This document shows positions 62,401 through 64,000 of a DNA stretch of 64,000 bases, piece after piece. A program made the position numbers and the translations under genes. Position 1 is the stretch's first letter. Each line of letters starts with the position of its first letter. Under the pieces are notes generated by a model, which worked only from the letters and a program-made list of their open reading frames with translations, did no database searches and had not been told where the DNA came from. This DNA is from Aequoribacter fuscus (GTDB lineage Bacteria > Pseudomonadota > Gammaproteobacteria > Pseudomonadales > Halieaceae), in contig NZ_CP036423.1 of NCBI RefSeq assembly GCF_009910365.1, positions 186,001 to 250,000 of the forward strand, in the 5' to 3' direction.

Positions 62401-62444
62401 ACCTCGGCAGCAGTGAGGATTGATAGCCGCTTGTTTCTGCTCAT
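59424..62444 (-). CDS. tnpA: Tn3-family transposase
   Basis: 1006 residues, the usual Tn3 TnpA length. N-terminal DUF4158-type region (LTAAEVEDLYGVPSF). DDE catalytic residues: Asp in HASADGQKFEAK, Asp in LSTDTHGVNHVNF and Glu in IWNESARLVANAIIYFN. It cuts and joins the 41-bp ends by replicative transposition. A GACCTttAGGTC dyad lies directly before the start codon (62450-62461) in place of a clear ribosome site and could limit expression. Confidence 0.95.
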   Translation of the reverse strand: MSRNKRLSILTAAEVEDLYGVPSFNESYQRFYFMLNDKELAEISRIRQRKYRCVAIALLGYFKCKPVLLNPRYKSMQDDLVFIARFHYRDLTFRRFSLKPDQKSRIYARVLSIVGVSNWNDKRHQPQLVEHLCTCAESWVEPRAVFDAAIEYLARQKIAIPAYSTLQKIVSQVIGQHQKRLHDQIDAACSQGLSTMLLTLVSGEGQFTFQQLRQSARNFTGTELQKEIAVYHHIQPWMTDVTTVLESLSLSQKNQQHYAERVDYYGAKLKRQSLANQRLYLLCYLQSRHQQGLERIAEGFIHHLRQVKQRAHQMAQERVYRDWQKAARNVSKAADILHLFVDDSIDPDTSFQAVQQRAFQFLNVSDLNSVCRYLSNQKQSAEEAFWQHLDTESTLRAGLLRSLFCCLRFDGTDKTRRLAGALAQARLDLVAGNRLGDVSIDQRLLPKATRPLLSKPDGSIDKSKYEWFLYLQIPNRLNGQLTLPEVIRYRALEDDLVKPEIWKNQKGSLVEGTQQPNISEDPKRLIPRMADELTLRLHEVSHYLERSDTRDVILRPKDGKHHWRLPTASKKHLVNNPFFQQMKAVSIADVLRVVDRDTGFIDDFQHVLGLSSKSRQYEVDLLAILIANATNQGIYGIAQISDCTYEQLSTIQANYLRLETLNASNDRINNATTRLSIFKHYNIQEDILHASADGQKFEAKRETFRTRYSSKYFGTSKGVSAVSLNANHMAINARVIGANEHESHYIFDLLMNNSTEIVPDMLSTDTHGVNHVNFALLDLFGYRFAPRYAQVGRVINELFNITEDKNQQVHISLRKPINTQRIMAHWDTIQRIAVSLAQRKTSQARLVRKLSGYKHNHPLLEALTEYNRLLKAQYLLNYIDDASLRNHVQRALNRGEAYHQLRRAISHVNGDRFRGNSDEEIQIWNESARLVANAIIYFNSKVLSNLLDSFEDQGNAMSLETVKRASPVAWENINLRGRYTFAPTGELPKLEDLMESIDGYRPTIDK

Positions 62445-62534
62445 TCTTTGACCTAAAGGTCGAAGAAGATACCGAATTTCTCAGCGCATTAGAAACTAAT
62501 AGCCCCCTGCAGCCCACGGATGGCGGGGCCTCCG

Positions 62535-62575
62535 GCGGTTTTTGCAATATTTGGAGGCAAAATCCCTAGGACCCC
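62535..62575 (-). repeat. Right terminal inverted repeat of Tn3-family element
   Basis: 41 bases, exact reverse complement of the left end. The base next to it (62576 T) pairs with the left neighbour (59347 A), which could make it 42; the following bases do not match. Confidence 0.9.
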
Positions 62576-62623
62576 TCTCTTGAGATCTCAACGATGAACG
62601 CAGGTGGATATGAGGTCTAGCGA

Positions 62624-63097
62624 ATGAAACAAACCCCACTGGGTGAAATGCGCTGTTCCGCTGCCAGGGCACTGAATGAGGTGGGCCCCTGGTGGTCATT
62701 GTTACTGGTGCGCTGTTGTCTTCAGGGATTGTCCCGCTTCAATGAATTCCAGGTTGCCTTGGGTATTGGCAAGAATACACTTTCGATTCGATTGAAGGAG
62801 CTTATTCACGACGGTGTGCTGACTAAAGTACACGCGAGCGACGGATCCAAGTTCCACGAGTATCAATTGACCGAGAAAGGTGTAGAGCTTGCGCCCGTTA
62901 TTTTGGCGTTGTCAACGTGGGGGGACAAGTGGCTTCCGCATGAGTTGGGCCCCTCTGTTCGGCTACACGACAATAGAAGCGGCAAGACTGTGGGTGTTGG
63001 CTTTGTCGACGACGAGGGTGAAGCCGTTTCACCCGAGTTTATTCAGTGGACTCCCGGGGAAGGCGTTATCGCCTCCTTGTCTCAGGGTGGGCGTTAG
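62624..63097 (+). CDS. HxlR-family transcriptional regulator
   Basis: 157 residues. Winged helix of the HxlR type: CSAARALNEVGPWWSLLLVR, FNEFQVALGIGKNTLSIRLK and DGVLTKVHASDGSKFHEYQLT (given in parts). The C-terminal part is longer than the minimal HxlR fold and may bind an effector. A GAGG site lies before the ATG at 62624. The molybdenum oxidoreductase begins 46 bases downstream on the same strand and is the likely target. Confidence 0.85.
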   Translation: MKQTPLGEMRCSAARALNEVGPWWSLLLVRCCLQGLSRFNEFQVALGIGKNTLSIRLKELIHDGVLTKVHASDGSKFHEYQLTEKGVELAPVILALSTWGDKWLPHELGPSVRLHDNRSGKTVGVGFVDDEGEAVSPEFIQWTPGEGVIASLSQGGR

Positions 63098-63143
63098 TCG
63101 CGCCTGTACACTACAAGAATCGATCTAAGGGTGGATAGTAGAT

Positions 63144-64000
63144 ATGGAAGATACAAACACGTACAAGACAGCATGTAATCTTTGCTTTGTGAATTGTGGT
63201 CTTGAAGTCACTCTTGGGGGTGAAGATGGTCGGCAATTCATCAAGGTGAAGGGGGATAAAGATCACCCGAAATCCCAAGGCTATATTTGCAACAAGGCGG
63301 CAAGGCTCAACTTCTATCAGAATGACAACAATCGGATTCACTCTCCCAAGAAGCGAATGGAAGATGGAGTCTATGTTGACATCAGTTGGGAGCAGGCAAT
63401 CCAAGAGATAGGGTCAAAACTAAAATCTGTGCAGGAGCAGCATGGTGGCGAGCGAATCCTATTTTATGGGGGCGGCGGCCAGGGCAACCACCTCGGAGCG
63501 ACCTATGTCGCGTCTTTGCTGAATGCGCTTGATGTGCGATACAGGGGTAACCCTGCTTCACAGGAAAAGACCGGGCATACCTTTGTGTTCAGCCAGATGT
63601 TCGGATTGCCTGTGCACAGTGACATAGAGAAGGCGCAGGTCGTTATGTTTAGCGGTAAGAATCCGTTTATGAGTAATGGCATGGATCAGGCCCGCAACTT
63701 CCTACGTGAGATGAAGAGAGATCCGGAGCGTACACTGATTGTTCTCGACCCCCGGCGCACAGAAACAACAGACTATGCGGATATTCACTTAGCAATTAAG
63801 CCTGGATTCGACGCATGGTGCCTTTCCGCAATTCTGGCTCAGATCGTAAAAAACCACGATCTACCCCTGGACTGGCTCAAAGCACATACCCGCGGCTACG
63901 AAGAGATCATTGAGCGATTCTCAAAGGTTTCGGTGAAGGATTACGCAGAACACTGCGGCGTCCCACTGCATACAATTGAGGCGGCAGCCGAGGCAATTGC
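63144..64000 (+). CDS. Molybdopterin oxidoreductase with N-terminal 4Fe-4S site (3' end outside window)
   Basis: Open from the ATG at 63144 to the right edge (285 codons read). An iron-sulfur motif is Cys11-x2-Cys14-x3-Cys18 and Cys49 (ACNLCFVNCG ... GYICNKA), then the molybdopterin core (WEQAIQEIGSKLKSVQEQHG, LIVLDPRRTETTDYADIHL, in parts). At the usual metal-ligand position near residue 137-142 it reads NPASQEKTG, with no Cys or Sec. It belongs to the bis-MGD enzyme superfamily; formate, thiosulfate or other substrates are possible. The gene is cut by the window end. Confidence 0.88.
   Translation, partial: MEDTNTYKTACNLCFVNCGLEVTLGGEDGRQFIKVKGDKDHPKSQGYICNKAARLNFYQNDNNRIHSPKKRMEDGVYVDISWEQAIQEIGSKLKSVQEQHGGERILFYGGGGQGNHLGATYVASLLNALDVRYRGNPASQEKTGHTFVFSQMFGLPVHSDIEKAQVVMFSGKNPFMSNGMDQARNFLREMKRDPERTLIVLDPRRTETTDYADIHLAIKPGFDAWCLSAILAQIVKNHDLPLDWLKAHTRGYEEIIERFSKVSVKDYAEHCGVPLHTIEAAAEAI

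Larger units (their letters stand above)
59348..62575 (-). mobile_element. Tn3-family transposon, tnpA only
   Basis: A 3.2-kb unit bounded by perfect 41-bp inverted repeats that begin GGGGTCCTAGGGATTTTG. It contains only the transposase. No resolvase, res site, or cargo is seen. The five-base flanks (ATCTA on the left, TCTCT on the right) do not match, so there is no target-site duplication; this fits an adjacent deletion, inversion or recombination between two copies. The left end cuts an MBL gene. Confidence 0.9.

Noticed and set aside
59424-62535. Resolvase or cargo inside the transposon
   Set aside because: All other frames in this span are shadows of tnpA and carry no resolvase motif.
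1-64000. tRNA, rRNA or CRISPR arrays
   Set aside because: I saw no cloverleaf, rRNA signature or regularly spaced repeat anywhere in the window.

Overview
The window looks like chromosome from a free-living, probably marine, gammaproteobacterium. The orn-rsgA-psd order at 56-58.5 kb is characteristic of that class. The rest is typical of a respiring Gram-negative heterotroph: many lipoproteins with lipoboxes, exported peptidases and acylases, an FKBP with the FklB architecture, and c-di-GMP enzymes. I cannot name a genus. Gene density is high, with frequent ATGA/TAATG overlaps. I see no tRNA, rRNA or CRISPR array.

Layout: 0-5.4 kb holds a LuxR-type response regulator cut by the left edge, a PilZ protein, and two membrane EAL proteins in tandem, one intact and one degenerate. 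5.5-11.2 kb holds a frameshifted DUF3187 gene, a penicillin/AHL-acylase-type lipoprotein, a DUF819 permease and an Old Yellow Enzyme. 11.2-15 kb is an operon of a 62-residue membrane protein, an SbtA-type bicarbonate permease, purE and purK, with a divergent CbbR/CmpR-like LysR regulator. PurK consumes bicarbonate, so the grouping makes biochemical sense. 15-18.5 kb has an XRE/membrane-protein module with palindromic operators, an HD-domain protein and an S46 peptidase. 18.5-21.6 kb is marR-emrA-emrB. 21.6-24.7 kb is a leftward run of small genes (a new 35-residue ORF, YbjQ, MAPEG, DgkA, cyclase, LMW-PTP, Dps). 25-27.6 kb is a coupled HD-GYP / degenerate-GGDEF-EAL pair. 27.6-30.7 kb has LOG, a DAACS symporter, a YcbL-like hydrolase and DUF2288.

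The most striking region is 33.9-48.1 kb, thirteen leftward genes that mostly overlap or sit a few bases apart. In transcription order they encode a TonB-C-like/TPR exported protein, a poly-serine lipoprotein, a lipoprotein, a TPR membrane protein, a PEGA-SUMF1 membrane protein, a small secreted protein, an ExbB-like proton channel, a degenerate Hsp70-like protein with an FHA-like tail, two von Willebrand A proteins with ExbD-like anchors, two more lipoproteins and an M48-LysM lipoprotein peptidase. I read it as a candidate undescribed, proton-motive-force-driven envelope machine. Two exported amidohydrolases follow it.

48.2-58.5 kb is mostly housekeeping (thioesterase, Ggt, PdxH, CinA, FklB, Fe-ADH, Orn, RsgA, Psd). 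At 59.3-62.6 kb lies a Tn3-family element with perfect 41-bp inverted repeats, tnpA only and no target duplication. It cuts a metallo-beta-lactamase-fold gene inside its metal-binding motif. Beyond it are an HxlR regulator and the start of a molybdopterin oxidoreductase that runs off the right edge.
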